Source: Sclerotiophoma versabilis
Taxonomy: Eukaryota; Ascomycota; Dothideomycetes; Pleosporales; Didymellaceae
Length of the DNA: 64,000 nt
Direction of reading: 5' to 3'
Assembly: GCA_012274445.1 (NCBI GenBank)
Contig: JAAROD010000094.1
Coordinates: forward strand, 372,001 to 436,000
The notes below the pieces were generated by a model. It saw nothing but the letters and a program-made list of their open reading frames with translations. It was not told where the DNA came from and did no database searches. Within the stretch, counting starts at the first letter, position 1; every line of letters starts with the position of its first letter. Positions 1 through 11,692 of the stretch are shown piece after piece. Both the position numbers and the translations under genes were made by a program.

Positions 1-849
1 ATGTGTCGCACTCGATATGATCCATAGGCAGAGGACGGGGGATTGGGTTGTCGCGCGGTCGTTTCGATCGGGTAATATCCAGGACCATGTCTACAGACTG
101 CTCCGTCTCCAACGAGCACTGGCCGTCATCGAGGTTGCAAACAGGTCGCACGTCAATTGCCATTGTCTGGAAGGACGCGTCAAAGAGCTTGTGTCCATCC
201 AGCAAGCTCGAGATGCCTGCCTTGCCTTTGCAGGGAAGCAGCTTGAGGAAGGGTGTCAAGTTCTCGGTACAGACCACCTCATGAGGCAGTGTGCCGTGCA
301 GGAGGTGCAGGTTCGGCGCGTTGCGGTGGTCGCCTTCTGGCGAGAAAGCCATGACTGGTCGAATTGTCTTGGTGGCGTCGATGAAGTTCAGGGAGGCACA
401 GAAGAGGCCAGACAGCGCGTTGGTGAGAGTAAGCCAGCGTGCGAACGCTCTATCACACGTCAGAGGATACTTTCATAGCTGACTCGGTGGCCTTACTGCT
501 CCTCACTCTCAGCTTCGATCCATGCCCACAGCTCCACGCCGGTTCCTCCTTCTCTCGACCCCTGCCACGGCCGCTGGCCCCAGTTCTCGGCGTCCCACCT
601 TCCAACGCTGAACCTCAGATGCAGCTCCTGCGTATGGGCATGCTGCAGGATCTGGCCTAGCGATCTCGGCACGAAGCGGAAGTTCTGCTGTTCGAATGAC
701 GTCTGGCTCTCGTTGCTGCGGAAGTTGAAGGACGCGAGGAGGGTGTCCTGGGGGAGCGGTCGAAGCAGGAGCTGCTCATGGTAGTCAGACGTCGCGGAGG
801 TGACTGCTATGAATGCACTCAGCAGAGACAGAAACAAAGAGGAGAGCAT
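1..849 (-). CDS. GPI16: GPI transamidase subunit Gpi16 (PIG-T), 3' end outside window
   Basis: Gpi16/PIG-T is an ER-lumenal subunit of the GPI transamidase that attaches GPI anchors to proteins. Exon 1 is 849..497 and exon 2 runs from 450 to the window edge; the 46-nt intron has a GTAAGG donor. The start at 849 opens a signal peptide (MLSSLFLSLLSAFIAVTSA) followed by the family hallmark DYHEQLLLRPLP and LGQILQHAHTQELHLRF. Exon 2 carries the very conserved blocks LHLLHGTLPHEVVCTENLTP and LLPCKGKAGISSLLDGHK, then the DVRPVC segment. The C-terminal lumenal part and the membrane anchor lie before position 1. Family identity is firm; the splice junction is inferred from frame and conservation. Confidence 0.93.
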
Positions 850-1061
850 CGCAGCATTGCAGCGCCCCGTGTGCAGCAGGGGAGTGGAGTGAGAGCTGTT
901 GATGCACGTGGGCGTTGCGGAGGTGAAGGCACGCGTGGCACGTAATTGGCTGGAGCGCTTAGCTTGGCGTCACCGCGGGCCGGGGCGCGATTTCTGTTCG
1001 ACGGCTGGGTCGAGCTCTCCACCTCACCATTCACCAGCAGCACCAGTAGAGAGTAGACAAT

Positions 1062-2028
1062 ATGGCCGCAGCAGAGACGCGCAGGCTGCTTGGTATGTAG
1101 TGCTTCATGTACTGTGTGTGCTTAGTCATACTGACTGTCTGCAGAACAGCTCATGGGCGAGCAGCTTATGAGCGGCTCTGACCAGCGCGCGCCGCAGCTG
1201 AGCATCACCGACCCCAAGGTCTGCCGCTCATATCTCGTCGGCAACTGCCCGCACGACCTCTTCACAAACACAAAGAACGAACTGGGACCCTGCCCCAAGG
1301 TCCACAATGAAGCGCTCAAGACCGAGTACCAGGAGGCGGACGCAGACCAGAAGCGCAGGTGGGGCTTTGACTTCGACTACCTGAGGGACATGCAGCACCA
1401 CATTGACGGCTGTAACCGCAAGATAGACCAGGCGCAGCGTCGTCTGGAAAAGACGCCTGAGGAGATTCGACAGACCAATGCTTTGGTGAGTACATGCTAC
1501 CTTGCTTGCTCAGACTATCGACCACTAACAGCTGGCTAGTTGAAATCGATCAATGAGCTTACCAAATCGATCGAAGCCGGCATGCTCGAAGTCCAGATCA
1601 TGGGTGAAGAGGGCATGGTCAACATGGCCGTACAGGAATTCACAAAGGTCCGCATGAAGAAGGCCGAGAAGGAAGAGCGCGAGAGGGAGTTGAGGGCTCT
1701 TTCCGACACAGGAGGACCGTCAGGACACCAGAAGCTTCAGGTCTGTGACGTGTGCGGCGCGTATCTCAGTCGCCTTGACAATGATCGCCGTTTAGCAGAC
1801 CACTTCTACGGAAAGATGCATCTTGGCTACGCCCAGATGCGCAAGTCGTACGAATCCCTGCAAAAGGAGCTCAAGGGCCGCGCCCCTCCCCGCGACGCAT
1901 ACCCATCGCAAAGCGACGACCGAGGATCAGGCGGCTGGGGTGGCGGTGGCTACGGTGGAGGTGGTGGAGGATATGGCGGCCGCGGTGGGCGACGTGGTCG
2001 TGGTGGTGGCAGAAGAGGCGGATGGTAA
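1062..2028 (+). CDS. LUC7: U1 snRNP component Luc7
   Basis: Luc7 belongs to the U1 snRNP and helps select 5' splice sites in the nucleus. Exons are 1062..1092, 1145..1485 and 1540..2028, giving 286 residues. The first exon encodes only MAAAETRRLL plus one base; splicing restores the family start RRLLEQLMG. Two zinc fingers are visible: an N-terminal CCCH finger (CRSYLVGNCPHDLF, then GPCPKVH) and a C-terminal C2H2 finger (CDVCGAYLSRLDNDRR, then DHFYGKMHLGY), separated by a helical linker. The tail is a Gly/Arg-rich RGG-type region of about 40 residues, typical of RNA-binding proteins. It is divergently transcribed from GPI16 across about 210 bp. Confidence 0.95.
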
Positions 2029-2821
2029 CAATCCTTCGGTCCGGCGTTCAAGGTGTGTCATGATGATTCCCAAAAGGTCCAACTTACTACAGCAACTGCG
2101 AGCGACTCTTAGCTGCGACTTCTTTTCAGCAGTACTTGTACAACAAAGGCGATTTACAGAGCCATTTGGAGCATGGAGCTCGCGACCTAGTCCCAATCAA
2201 ACTATGTACGCCTACACCATGACTCTTCTGACTTATCTCTAACCTTCAACAAGGATTGCGTGCCATTGTGCTTACTGCTCGGCAGAAGTTCTGACAGTAG
2301 CTGAAACTTTATCGAGCCCAGGGATACTGGTGAGTTGACACTTCTCTCCTCGTTTCCCATGTCCGAGGCCACTCGTCGGTGGTATACGAAAACTCTCATT
2401 TCCACCCTCGTCATCTGGTCGCGCGTCCCTTTGCGGATCTTCCTAGTCTTGATGTGTGCACTTCTGTTATCCCGATTGCCGGGCAACTTCCACAATGGGT
2501 GCTTAGCATTCATAGGCCCGGCCCCACTCGTGTATGCACTTTCTTCTCAAGTAAGTCTGTGAATGGAGTTCTAGGAATGAATAAGCTCGAGCAAAAGTCA
2601 GCCGTCCACGCTTATTCGTCGCACAAGCTAGCTTCTGAGTTCCCATGCTCAGGAATGGAGCGTGGTTGCATTTTAATTGCGTCAAAAGGAGCTCCTGCTC
2701 CCTACCCTGACGAGAAATGCACGGCAGTCAAAGCTCGATACTCCGAGATAATGGTATATAGCCGACAATACGTATAAGCCCCTTGATCACCGTTCAGGCC
2801 TACATTCAGTCCGCAAGCACC
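2029..2821. other. Gene-free: LUC7 3' UTR and protease promoter
   Basis: No coding region is supported. The open frames here have no family signature and no codon pattern like the neighbours. The left part is probably the LUC7 3' UTR and the right part the promoter of the aspartic protease. Confidence 0.6.
2755..2760 (+). promoter_or_regulatory. Candidate TATA box of the aspartic protease gene
   Basis: A TATATA(G) element lies 62 bp before the protease ATG at 2822. Spacing and sequence suit a TATA box, but no transcription start can be read from sequence alone. Confidence 0.35.
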
Positions 2822-4353
2822 ATGCATTCAACCTCTCTTCTTCTGGGTCTACTCACGTCCGCGGCTCAGCCTGCTTTTGCATTAGACCGCAGACTCACTG
2901 CTGGTGCAGAAGGTAAAACTGTGCAGATGGCGATGATCTAAGCAAGTAGCTAACCCAGAGAGTGACCAGCAATGTACTCAATCTTGAGGTTGGTGACTCA
3001 TTTATGGGTGCTCTGACGCCTTCATCGGAATACCTTGCCAAGTTGCGCCGCAACGCCATCAGGAAGGTCAAGCGCCAGAACGACAACGTTGCGGATGTGC
3101 AGGAAAATCTAGTCACCCTTGGTGGTAGAGTGTACATGACCAGAGTCACCTTTGGCAGTCGCGTCTACTCTCTTGTTATTGATACTGGAAGTTCAGATAC
3201 TTGGGTTGCACAAGCTGGCTTGGTATGCAAGGATGCAAATGGCAACACTGTCGCAACTTCCACATGCAAATTCGGCCCACTTTACAACCCAGCAATCTCG
3301 CAAAGTTACAGGGCCTATAATCCACGCCAGTCGTTCAGTGTGAACTACACTAGCGGTGAATATCTGCAGGGCATTCTGGGTACCGAACTGCTCGGCATTG
3401 GCGACGTAGGTGCTGGCTATGCCCCACGTCAGATTGTCAACCAGACGATTGGCCTTGTGCAGCAAGGATACTGGGACGGCGATGGAACCAGCAGCGGATT
3501 GATGGGTCTTGCCTATTCTAGACTTGCAAGCGGAAGCAGTAGTATCGGCTACGAGGCAGTCATGTTCTCCCTGTAAGTCAACTTCACCGTTCAGTTCTGA
3601 CAGACGCCGTTTCACCCATTAAAAATTCTCAAGGCTTGACTGTGTGCCACACTCCCCTGTCATGTCTCCTCTTGAGTCTAGTCTACTAACAACTGCGTCA
3701 GTTTTGATCAAGGCTACTACCCTCCAGTTTTCTCCCTCGCCCTCAATCGCACATCTTCTGCTCTGAGAGCTCCATCCAAGGCTCCTGGCGGCGTTATGGC
3801 CATCGGTGGAATTCCCGATGTGACTTACGACTCTACTTCTTGGGTTGAAACAAGCATCGTCCCTGTCTCCGCAGGCGAATACACATACTACAGCGTTAAT
3901 ATCGACGGGTTCAACATCACAGCCCCTACTGGCTCTCTCGTCACGCCGCAGAACTACGCCGCTAGTCGCCAAAGCATCATCATTGACTCAGGCACCACCC
4001 TCATCTATTTACCCGATAGGATTGCGGACTACGTCGCCTCCTTATTTGTGCCTAAAGCTGTTCTCAACCAGCAGACCGGGCTCTACATAGTGAACTGCCA
4101 AGCAAGTGCACCGCGTGTGGGCGTCACCATCGGGGGTAAAACATACTTCATCAGCACGGATGATTTGATGAACAGGGGTGCGGGTGCTGTCGGAGGCACT
4201 GGGACTGGCGCAGGTCCGGGTCAGTGTGTGTTGGCTATTCAGCAGACTGCGGGTGGTGCGGCAGTCTTGGGAGACAGTTGGATGAAGAACGTGCTTGTTG
4301 TCTTCGACTTGGGTGGCAACAAAGTAAGGGTCGCAAGAAGGGAGGTATACTAG
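2822..4353 (+). CDS. Secreted A1-family aspartic protease
   Basis: This is a pepsin-like endopeptidase of 450 residues. Exons are 2822..2912, 2963..3572 and 3702..4353. The start at 2822 has a strong context (caccATG) and opens a signal peptide (MHSTSLLLGLLTSAAQPAFA). A Lys-Arg pair near residue 67 may mark propeptide cleavage. The two catalytic aspartates are plain: DTGSSDTW at about residue 104 and IIIDSGTTLIYLPD at about 329. The first acceptor must be at 2962 rather than at the nearer CAG at 2958, because only that choice keeps the frame. The second intron is 129 nt, longer than its neighbours, so a missed mini-exon is possible. No GPI-type tail is seen, so the enzyme is probably secreted. 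Its substrate cannot be told from sequence. Confidence 0.9.
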
Positions 4354-5568
4354 GCTTGGCATGACTAAAGAGAGGAAGTGGATTGCAAGGGATGAAACGA
4401 GCGCTCGTCGAACGAGCTTTCGTAGGAGATCCACGAGCAACTGTTGGCCTTGGTTGCGCAACGATGCATTTAGGTAGCACCTGCTGGTGGCCGATCTTGT
4501 TTTTACTATTTTTATCCCGGCATTATTATCTCTTAGACTTGAATCCGCTTTTGCGCCTTTCTCTTGTGCACTATCCTGGTACTACCACCCCTTTCATGCT
4601 GACCGTACTAACCGACTGCTCCCCAGCACCCCGACAATCATGTTATGCACCCACTCGGCGACGGTCCACATGTTACGCGGCCTGTAGGTATGCCGCTTTC
4701 CAGGTCACAACCGCAGTTCAGTGTATGCGAGTGCGGTGATCATGGCAATGGCGAAAGACAATGCAATGATAAAGCTTCCAGAATTTCGAGTTTTGCTGAT
4801 AGACAGGTTTTCTAACTTAAAGCGCGAGAATTATCAAGGATTGTCAGGGTGCTGTAATAAGAGAGTCCTATGTGGCGATGAAGGAGACATGTTGGGTGTG
4901 GATTGTGATGGATTCTTGACTCTTTCATTTGTCAACCGTATCATTTATGACACAATTCACGTTCTGATGATGTGTTTGCCTAGGGTGGAAATATCCTACA
5001 ATAATAGATATGTTTACTTTCTATTATCTTCATGCGTTGGTGGTCGACCTATTTTGTTTTCTTTGTTATGCTGTTTCTTTATATGCCGCCTCTTAATCAG
5101 ATTTGAAAGATCCGCTCTGCTTTGAAATCTCGCAGACGCTATACTGCTTCTACTATAGCGAGCACTCTTCTTGCCAGTGTCTTGTTTGCTGTCACTGTGG
5201 GTGAAACTCTGCGAATTTTCCATTTTGTTAAATCCACGAAAGACTGATGACGATGCAGATTGGCATTAGGAAATAATGAAGATGTCGAAGTTTGATGACG
5301 AGGCCGGGAAAGGAGTAGGCTGAGAGGTTCCTGGTATCATGGCTACTGCGCCACAAGACTGGTTTGTTTAGAAAACGATGTCGTCTCGTCGCTTTGCCCT
5401 GAAACAAGTTGTACCTCGTACGCAAAAATGTATGCGGAGATGCTAGTTCTGTGTAGCTGAGCAATCCGTCTTTCACTCCCTGCTTATCTGTGTGGATTTG
5501 CTAGTCTCTACCACAACTAACAGCTATTTACAACACCTTCACCCGAGCCCAACTGCGCAACAGACAAA
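4354..5568. other. Gene-free stretch
   Basis: Nothing recognisable. A 134-codon open frame near 4721..5125 lies in AT-rich DNA and has a composition unlike the real genes nearby; it is judged non-coding. Confidence 0.5.
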
Positions 5569-5847
5569 ATGCGTGAATCTACCTTCGTTGTTGGCGGCAT
5601 AGCCGCTCGAAACGTTATATACTTCGGCAGTCTCATCAATTTCATCTTGGGAATCTTAGCCATCATCACAACCGTCGCACTTGACGTGCTTGGATACAAC
5701 GAGTTGACTACAATCTTCGTTGCATTTGCCAGCGTATCTGTAGTCACTGGCGCCATCTATACCGGTGGCATCGCATTGGCCATGCCGGCGGAAGACCAGC
5801 GGCAGGCTTGTCAGCAAATTGAGGCATGCTTGTCGGAGAAGGTTTAG
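5569..5847 (+). CDS. Small two-helix membrane protein, unknown function
   Basis: A single-exon frame of 92 residues starts at an ATG in good context (acaaaATG). It predicts two hydrophobic helices, about residues 15 to 40 (SLINFILGILAIITTVALDV) and 46 to 70 (ELTTIFVAFASVSVVTGAIY), followed by a short charged tail with two Cys (RQACQQIEACLSEK). No family is recognised. The hydrophobic pattern and clean start favour a real gene, but its short length and lack of introns leave doubt. Confidence 0.5.
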   Translation: MRESTFVVGGIAARNVIYFGSLINFILGILAIITTVALDVLGYNELTTIFVAFASVSVVTGAIYTGGIALAMPAEDQRQACQQIEACLSEKV

Positions 5848-6644
5848 CTACTGTCTGTGCCCTTTCGGAGGCCAGTGAAGTTGCGCCAACCTGGATTTCT
5901 CAGGAACGGGACAGGGAGAAACCACTGTTTAAGACCTGTGAAGATGGTTCGCGTGCTCAAACTCCATTGCAGCAGGCAAACGTAGTATTCAATCAGGCAA
6001 AGAAGATGAGCAACATGAAGGTTTTTGGAGTGAGTCTGTTTTCAACGTTTGTATGTTTCTTCGTGAAATCAAAATAGACAGATCATATTCTCGTGATAAC
6101 ATCCACGATCCCATATGCTCCGCTGGCGTAGTGAATCTGTTTTGCGGCAGAGGTGGAGGCCTAAGAGAAGGGAAGCCTAAAAGCATTCAGGCAAGATATG
6201 TGTCCAACCAAGCGGGCTTAAAGAGCATAATGTTGCGTGCTTCATGCTCAAATAGCGAGGGGTGAATCACTGATACAAATTTCATCAGGCACACAAGACA
6301 CCATAGATGTGCTCTGGTTGGATGCTCTCATGAGTTAGGACGTCAAGTTGTGCCAAAGGTTGACACTGGCTGTAAGTCCAACAAAACATCATCCACTTAC
6401 CTCGAACATCTTACAACACTGTTTTGAAATAGACAAGCCAACAACACCATATTTATGGAGCAAGCCAAGCAAAGATGGGTCTCCAAGACCTCAGTCTCCA
6501 GATTATCCACCAATCAGCAACACAGAACCATATACACGCAACAAACCCCTCCGAACGCTTGAAGTACTTCAAGACTTCAGGTCCCAACACTCATCTCCGC
6601 AAAGCACACACAAAAAAACGCTAAGGAAACATCACAAACCAGAA
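5848..6644. other. Gene-free: PEBP gene upstream region
   Basis: No separate gene is supported. The PEBP reading frame stays open leftward to 6348, but that part is low in family signal and rich in Pro, Thr and His, as expected for untranslated leader DNA. Confidence 0.5.
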
Positions 6645-7220
6645 ATGGCGACCACAAACCTCATCGACACCCTCAAATCCGCCTCCCTCCTCCCCTCGCC
6701 CATCATCCCGGCCAACTTCACCCCCAGCTACAACCTCAAAGTCTCATTCCCTTCAAAGTCGCCTTCAAATGGCTCTTTAGTTCGAGTCAGTGAAGTCAAG
6801 GAGAAACCCAGCATCTCCTTCTCAGCAGCCTCGGACTCGGCAAGCGCGCAATCCTTTACCTTCTTCCTCATCGACCCAGACGCGCCCACTCCCGATGATC
6901 CCAAATTCGCATACTGGCGTCACTGGGTCATTACCAACATTCCCTCCTCTGCACAGGAAATCAGTGAAGGTAAGACGATGACGCGGTACCTTGCGCCTGG
7001 GCCGAAGGACGAGAGTGGACCGCATCGGTATCTGTTTTTGCTGTTTAAGGAGCCCCAAGGGTTCAGTGTTGAGGGGAGCGATGTTGGAGGCGAGGAGTTT
7101 GTGGACCGTAGGAGTTTCGGGGCGAAAGAGTTTGTTGAGAAGCATGGGTTGGAGCTGGTTGGTGTGCAGTGGATGAGGGGCGTTGGTGATGGGTGGAATG
7201 GTGGGAAGGATGAGTTGTAA
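6645..7220 (+). CDS. PEBP family protein, TFS1/carboxypeptidase Y inhibitor-like
   Basis: Phosphatidylethanolamine-binding proteins bind anionic ligands; the yeast member Tfs1 inhibits carboxypeptidase Y and a RasGAP. The frame from the ATG at 6645 gives 191 residues, the usual size. The ligand-site motifs are clear: DPDAPTPDDP, then YWRHWVITNIP, then GPHRYLFLLFKEP. The frame remains open upstream to 6348, but the conserved N-terminus (LIDTLKSASLLPSPIIPANF) begins just after the chosen ATG. There is no signal peptide, so it is probably cytosolic. The gene has no intron. The family is certain; the inhibitor role is by analogy. Confidence 0.9.
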   Translation: MATTNLIDTLKSASLLPSPIIPANFTPSYNLKVSFPSKSPSNGSLVRVSEVKEKPSISFSAASDSASAQSFTFFLIDPDAPTPDDPKFAYWRHWVITNIPSSAQEISEGKTMTRYLAPGPKDESGPHRYLFLLFKEPQGFSVEGSDVGGEEFVDRRSFGAKEFVEKHGLELVGVQWMRGVGDGWNGGKDEL

Positions 7221-7684
7221 AGAGAGATGAGGTGGAGGAACGTTAAGAACTGGATCAAATGAGTCTACCAATGGACATGTTTGGCTAGCGGATGGCAATA
7301 TCACGTGCTTGTCGTGATCATGCGACGCTGTCCAAAAACCCCGTTTGTTTGTGATGCAGCGCGGATCCTCAGCCTATTGAGTCCGCTGTCGGATCGGCTC
7401 GTATGCAGACACTGTAACAGCTCACAGATTGCGAAGGAACGACTGGTTGTGATATGATCATAAGGTTCATTCGTCTTAGCAATTGAATGCTTGAGAGGTC
7501 TAGTAAAACTCCAGAACACCATGTAGAAACGCTTGGATGCAAAAATGCCACATCAGTTGTCGTGAAAGCCCGTGCTCATCTTCACCGCTCATCCATCGTC
7601 ATTCTCTTCGGTCCGCATGCCTCTTCGGACCGTTTTCTTTGTACAACAACATGCGAAACTCGGCCTGGGATATATGAACAGAAA
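7221..7684. other. Gene-free: convergent 3' region
   Basis: This stretch lies between the stop codons of the PEBP gene (plus strand) and the MYND gene (minus strand). It probably holds both 3' UTRs; no further gene is seen. Confidence 0.6.
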
Positions 7685-8331
7685 TTAGGCGTTGGTAGGA
7701 CTGGCTGGGTTGGAGAAGTTGGGTGTTGCCGGTGCGGAGTAACCCTGCATCTGCGAGACCGGCTCGCAGACCTGTCGGTGTGCTTTCCAAGATGATTTTT
7801 GGCAGACCTTGTCGCAGTAGTATGCGTTCTTGCAGCGCGAGCAACGAAGCCTGGCAGTTTGACCGGAGCAGGTTGAGCAAGCTGTGAAACATTGTTAGCT
7901 ACTTGTGCTTTGGATGTTCGCAAGGCCAAGATGTTGCGGTGTTGCAAGCATCAAGTAGTCGGTTGGTGGCCTTGCAACTCCAACTCTGACACGCTAAAGC
8001 CAAAATGGGGCATGGATCGGGTTCCTGCAGAAAGGTGCATAACGTACGTTTGGAAGCGAAAACAAAAGCGGAGTTCAAACTTTCAGTCGAAGCTGCTGGG
8101 CGCAGAGAATTGAACAACTCTGCACGATTGAATGCAGGTGGTGGCGACGTTGCGGCTGAAGAAGGGGCAATTGATCCAGAGGACGAGCGGCGAGCGGTGT
8201 CTGCGTTTCATGTCAGTCGCTGCGACAACATAACAACGATCTCTAGTACGAAAGTCCAGAAAACCAAGATGAAGGCGTACCATCGTCGGGTAGGCTCTGC
8301 GCAGAGTCTCTTCTTCCAAAGGTGAGTTCAT
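7685..8331 (-). CDS. Small MYND zinc-finger protein
   Basis: MYND fingers bind Pro-rich partners in nuclear or signalling proteins. The finger lies in exon 3: CSTC, CSRC, then AYYCDKVCQKSSWKAHRQVC, with all the expected Cys and His ligands. Proposed exons are 8331..8250, 8200..8048 and 7881..7685, giving 143 residues. Exon 3 has a CACAG acceptor with a GCTAAC branch site, and exon 2 ends at a GTACGT donor. Exon 2 is Ser/Pro/Ala-rich (SGSIAPSSAATSPPPAF). The finger occupies about residues 80 to 118, and a short Pro/Ser tail follows. Exon 1 and its junction are the least certain part. Partner and function are unknown. Confidence 0.75.
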
Positions 8332-11300
8332 GTGGGTTCACCTCTCGTCCTTCCCTCACCGCTGCGCCGGCCTCGCCAAGACTCGTCGTGAAAACATTCA
8401 AGCATACACTTCGGGGCGGCATTTCCTATCTCTTTCTGGTACAATATTCCTTGCTCTTACTGATTCGGAGGAGTCGGGGTTGAGTGCGAATTGAAGGGGA
8501 GACAGGAGTTTAAAAGGAAGTTTGTGCTCTGCAGGTCGCAGAATAAGATTCCTGAAGTTGCGGTGAAGCCAGCACACGGATTACGCGCTAGCGGGGAAAG
8601 GGGTTAATGGCTGACCAAAGCGCAGAACGCGCGGTCATGTGTCTCAGACAATTGTGCGGTAAAGACAGGAGAACGAGACATATCCTGCGAAAATGTAGGA
8701 TTTGATGATGATAATGAATGTGAAGTGGAGTCTGTAGGGGAACGTTGCGTGAAGCTATTCGTTAGTTTACACCGCAAGCGCGACCCAAGCGCCAGATCGG
8801 AGAAAAGCAATGCAGTTTCCGATCGCCTGTTGCGGACTAGGGTCGCTTGTCTTGCAAAAGCAAAACGAGTGATGCAACTTCTTGACCGACATTGACGGGT
8901 CAAGCGTTTTGACAGACGGTAGATTGCGGGGTGCAGCTGATGGTATCGTGAGCACGCGCTACGCGTCTGTCAGCATATGAGCTGAGGGAAGGCGGCTGTT
9001 TGGCCAGTTGAGTAAGCTCCAGCTGCAAAAGTGCAGTAACCTGCCGAACAGGCAAGACTTCGATGCATGCCATATGCAGATCACACAAAGTTGATGCAAA
9101 CGGTGTGCATGCAAAAGTTGAGTGAGCCAGTCAACATCAAACTGGCAAAGCATACAACTGTTAACTCAGATGCCTTCATCATACACAACTACCCATCTCC
9201 AGTCTCGATTCACTGATCTGTGACCAATCGCCCTTCAGCTGTATAACAATGGGTTTGCGCTGGGCGAGACATAAGACTCCGGTCAACTCACCGTCAGCAG
9301 GACTTCTCAGGATTCGGTCACTTGATCTGGAAGTAAGAGAACTATTATTATTATCCGATGAAAACAATCAAATGCTTTACCCCAGCTTAAGCTAAAAGGT
9401 GCAATTGGCATCGATAATTTGCGAACATAAACCCTAGTACGTGCCGTTACATCAGCCAGTGAAGAGCATGGCAATTTACAGCAGTGGTCATTGTCTGCTC
9501 CATCCGTGCTAGAACAAGGCATAAGGCACGGTAAGTCATGTATGGCAAGCAAACCTTGAGCGCCCCTCGGGCGCCGTCAGCCCTTCGAGGGTGTAGGGTG
9601 AACGAGGTAAGCGAGCTCGAGTCACGGGACTACGAATCGTGTAACTGCGCAACGTGTCTACCGGGCCACAAGTACCATTGCACTGCGGCAACGTGGCATT
9701 GAACATGGCACTCGGCAGAAAGCAAGGCAAGTGAGACATGGAATGAACAGTATTACCCCATTCCGTGAAGATAGTTCATTTACTCGTCCGGTGAGATCTG
9801 CCTTTTCTGCCGGAGCTTAGCCGCAGTGGAAGTGGAAGAAACGGGAGTAGAATTCGTCAGCTTGAGGTTACCCAAGTCTGCTCGGCACACTTAAGCCAGG
9901 GTTTGGCGGGGTTGATAACGGACAATGGAATCGTTCAGCTAGCTGCATGAAGGCAAAGGTATTAGGTCTTCCGGCAACCCGCTAGTTCGCAGCTTCACAG
10001 CCCTAGTGACGTCTGCAGAGCCGCGCTAGAAGGCACGAAATGCTTCGGCTTAGCAGTCATGACGGATGGGGTCACTGCTTGAATTTGCCTAGGCTCCATA
10101 GCAAAGCTACCCACTCGTCAATCTTTTGTGTGACGTCCGGGGCGGGCCGACCAGCGAGGAATTGGAGTCATACTTTGGTCTCGGAAGATGCGCTCGCTAG
10201 CGAGTAGGGGCATTGACTCATCAATGACGCAGAGAGTTCATCGAGGTCAACACTTAGAAACTGTTGACAAGCAATCTGGGTGTCTTGTCTAAGCTGCCCC
10301 AAGGTTCAATCGATGTGATTGTGCTCTGTAATCAGAGTCCTAAAGAGTGACCTCCCAAGAGCCGTTCAGCTCAGCAAGGATGTGCAAACTGCTGTTGCAG
10401 CCAGGGTAGAGCTTTACCGGAATGGAGCCCAATCAACGAATCAGAGTGTTTCATTTTCCGGTCAGACGAGAGCAGTACCGCTGTGTTTGGTGTGTCAAGC
10501 GATAATCTGCAGGGCGTCTGCAGCATGGGCAAGGTAGCGGCTACCGGCAGGCCTGGGCTCGAGTAACAATTGATGAGTCTTCGAAAGACCCACGATGTAT
10601 CCAGTCACGCTTGCGCCCTCACAATCGGAAGCCAAGAAGCGCAATAAAAGGGCGCAGGTAGAGTGTTGGTGCGTCGCAGACACTGCAAGAGGGGGGGGGG
10701 GGGGGGGTGCGCAGAGTGGGCGGACACAGCAACAAGAGCACTTCGCGATGCGATCAATCGATGTGTTCGAGCTGAAGACTGGCGTCGCGCCTGTACACAG
10801 TAGACTTGCACGATTGAGGATAGACGAGATGCACGATGCCTGCACCGTTGTGGCAGTGCGGTGCGGTGAGATGAGAGAGGCTGCGCAAGGTGAATGATGA
10901 GAAAGGTGGGGTGTGGAACAACACTAGGCTCGGACAGAGATAGCGCCTGTGGCTGATGCCTCAGAAGCGCAGGACGGACAAGGCAGCAAACCGCGCCAAT
11001 ACCATCAACCTGCGTGAACGGAATGTCATCTTGGGGCAGGGTGTCGAATCACGATGCGCCCAGAATGGCAACTGACCTCTCTGGTTGCGCAACGGACACG
11101 CTTGCGCTCGCACCTCGAACATGTTCGCGCATCGCCCTCAGGAGTCAAACCGGGCGGCTGCTGGCGCACTCCTTCGAACTGACACCCGTTCTCCTGTTTC
11201 ATAAGGCCAGATATCATCATCTCCGCTGCCAACAATAGCGCAACCTGGGACAGCCGTTGGACAGCCTTCTGACCTCCAAGCATGCAACAGGTCTATAGCT

Positions 11301-11692
11301 TCCTAAGTGGTTGTCGTCATGGGTAGAGAGCGTTGACCGCCCTCGCTAGTAGACCCACAAGCTTAGCCCTGCTGATGGGCGCCCGCCAGACAAGGGCGTG
11401 GACCCCTGCCGCCTAAGGATGTGCCTTTAGCTCAGGCTGCCATCCACCAGCTGCGGCCACCAAGACTCGAGAAAACATATATTGAAAGAACCCCACCCAC
11501 CATGAATCCTCACAGACTAACCATCACTACCAATTCGACACACAATTCCGGACTTTCGATCCAGACACACTAAGATTCAACAAAGCCGCTCTCATCTGGG
11601 AGTGACTTCATCACCACCTGTCTTCACTTGACATAGTCGTCACGACGGCTCCCCGACTACACTCCATCTTGAAGAACTCAAACACCACAACG
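8332..11692. other. Gene-free 3.4 kb stretch
   Basis: No coding region, RNA gene or transposon is recognised. Open frames are short and lack family signal. It contains a G17 run at 10691. The last 200 bp are CA-rich and are probably the leader of the gene at 11693. Confidence 0.5.
10691..10707 (+). repeat. G17 homopolymer
   Basis: An uninterrupted run of 17 G lies in non-coding DNA. It can slip during replication or sequencing, so its length is uncertain. Confidence 0.85.

Noticed and set aside
2379..2777. 132-codon frame upstream of the aspartic protease
   Set aside because: No motif, and it overlaps the likely promoter with the TATA element.
7487..7795. 102-codon plus-strand frame
   Set aside because: It lies antisense to the MYND exon, which has a clear zinc-finger signature on the other strand.
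9560..10300. Possible tRNA-like or structured RNA segment with short GC-rich inverted repeats
   Set aside because: No cloverleaf with a T-loop consensus could be drawn.
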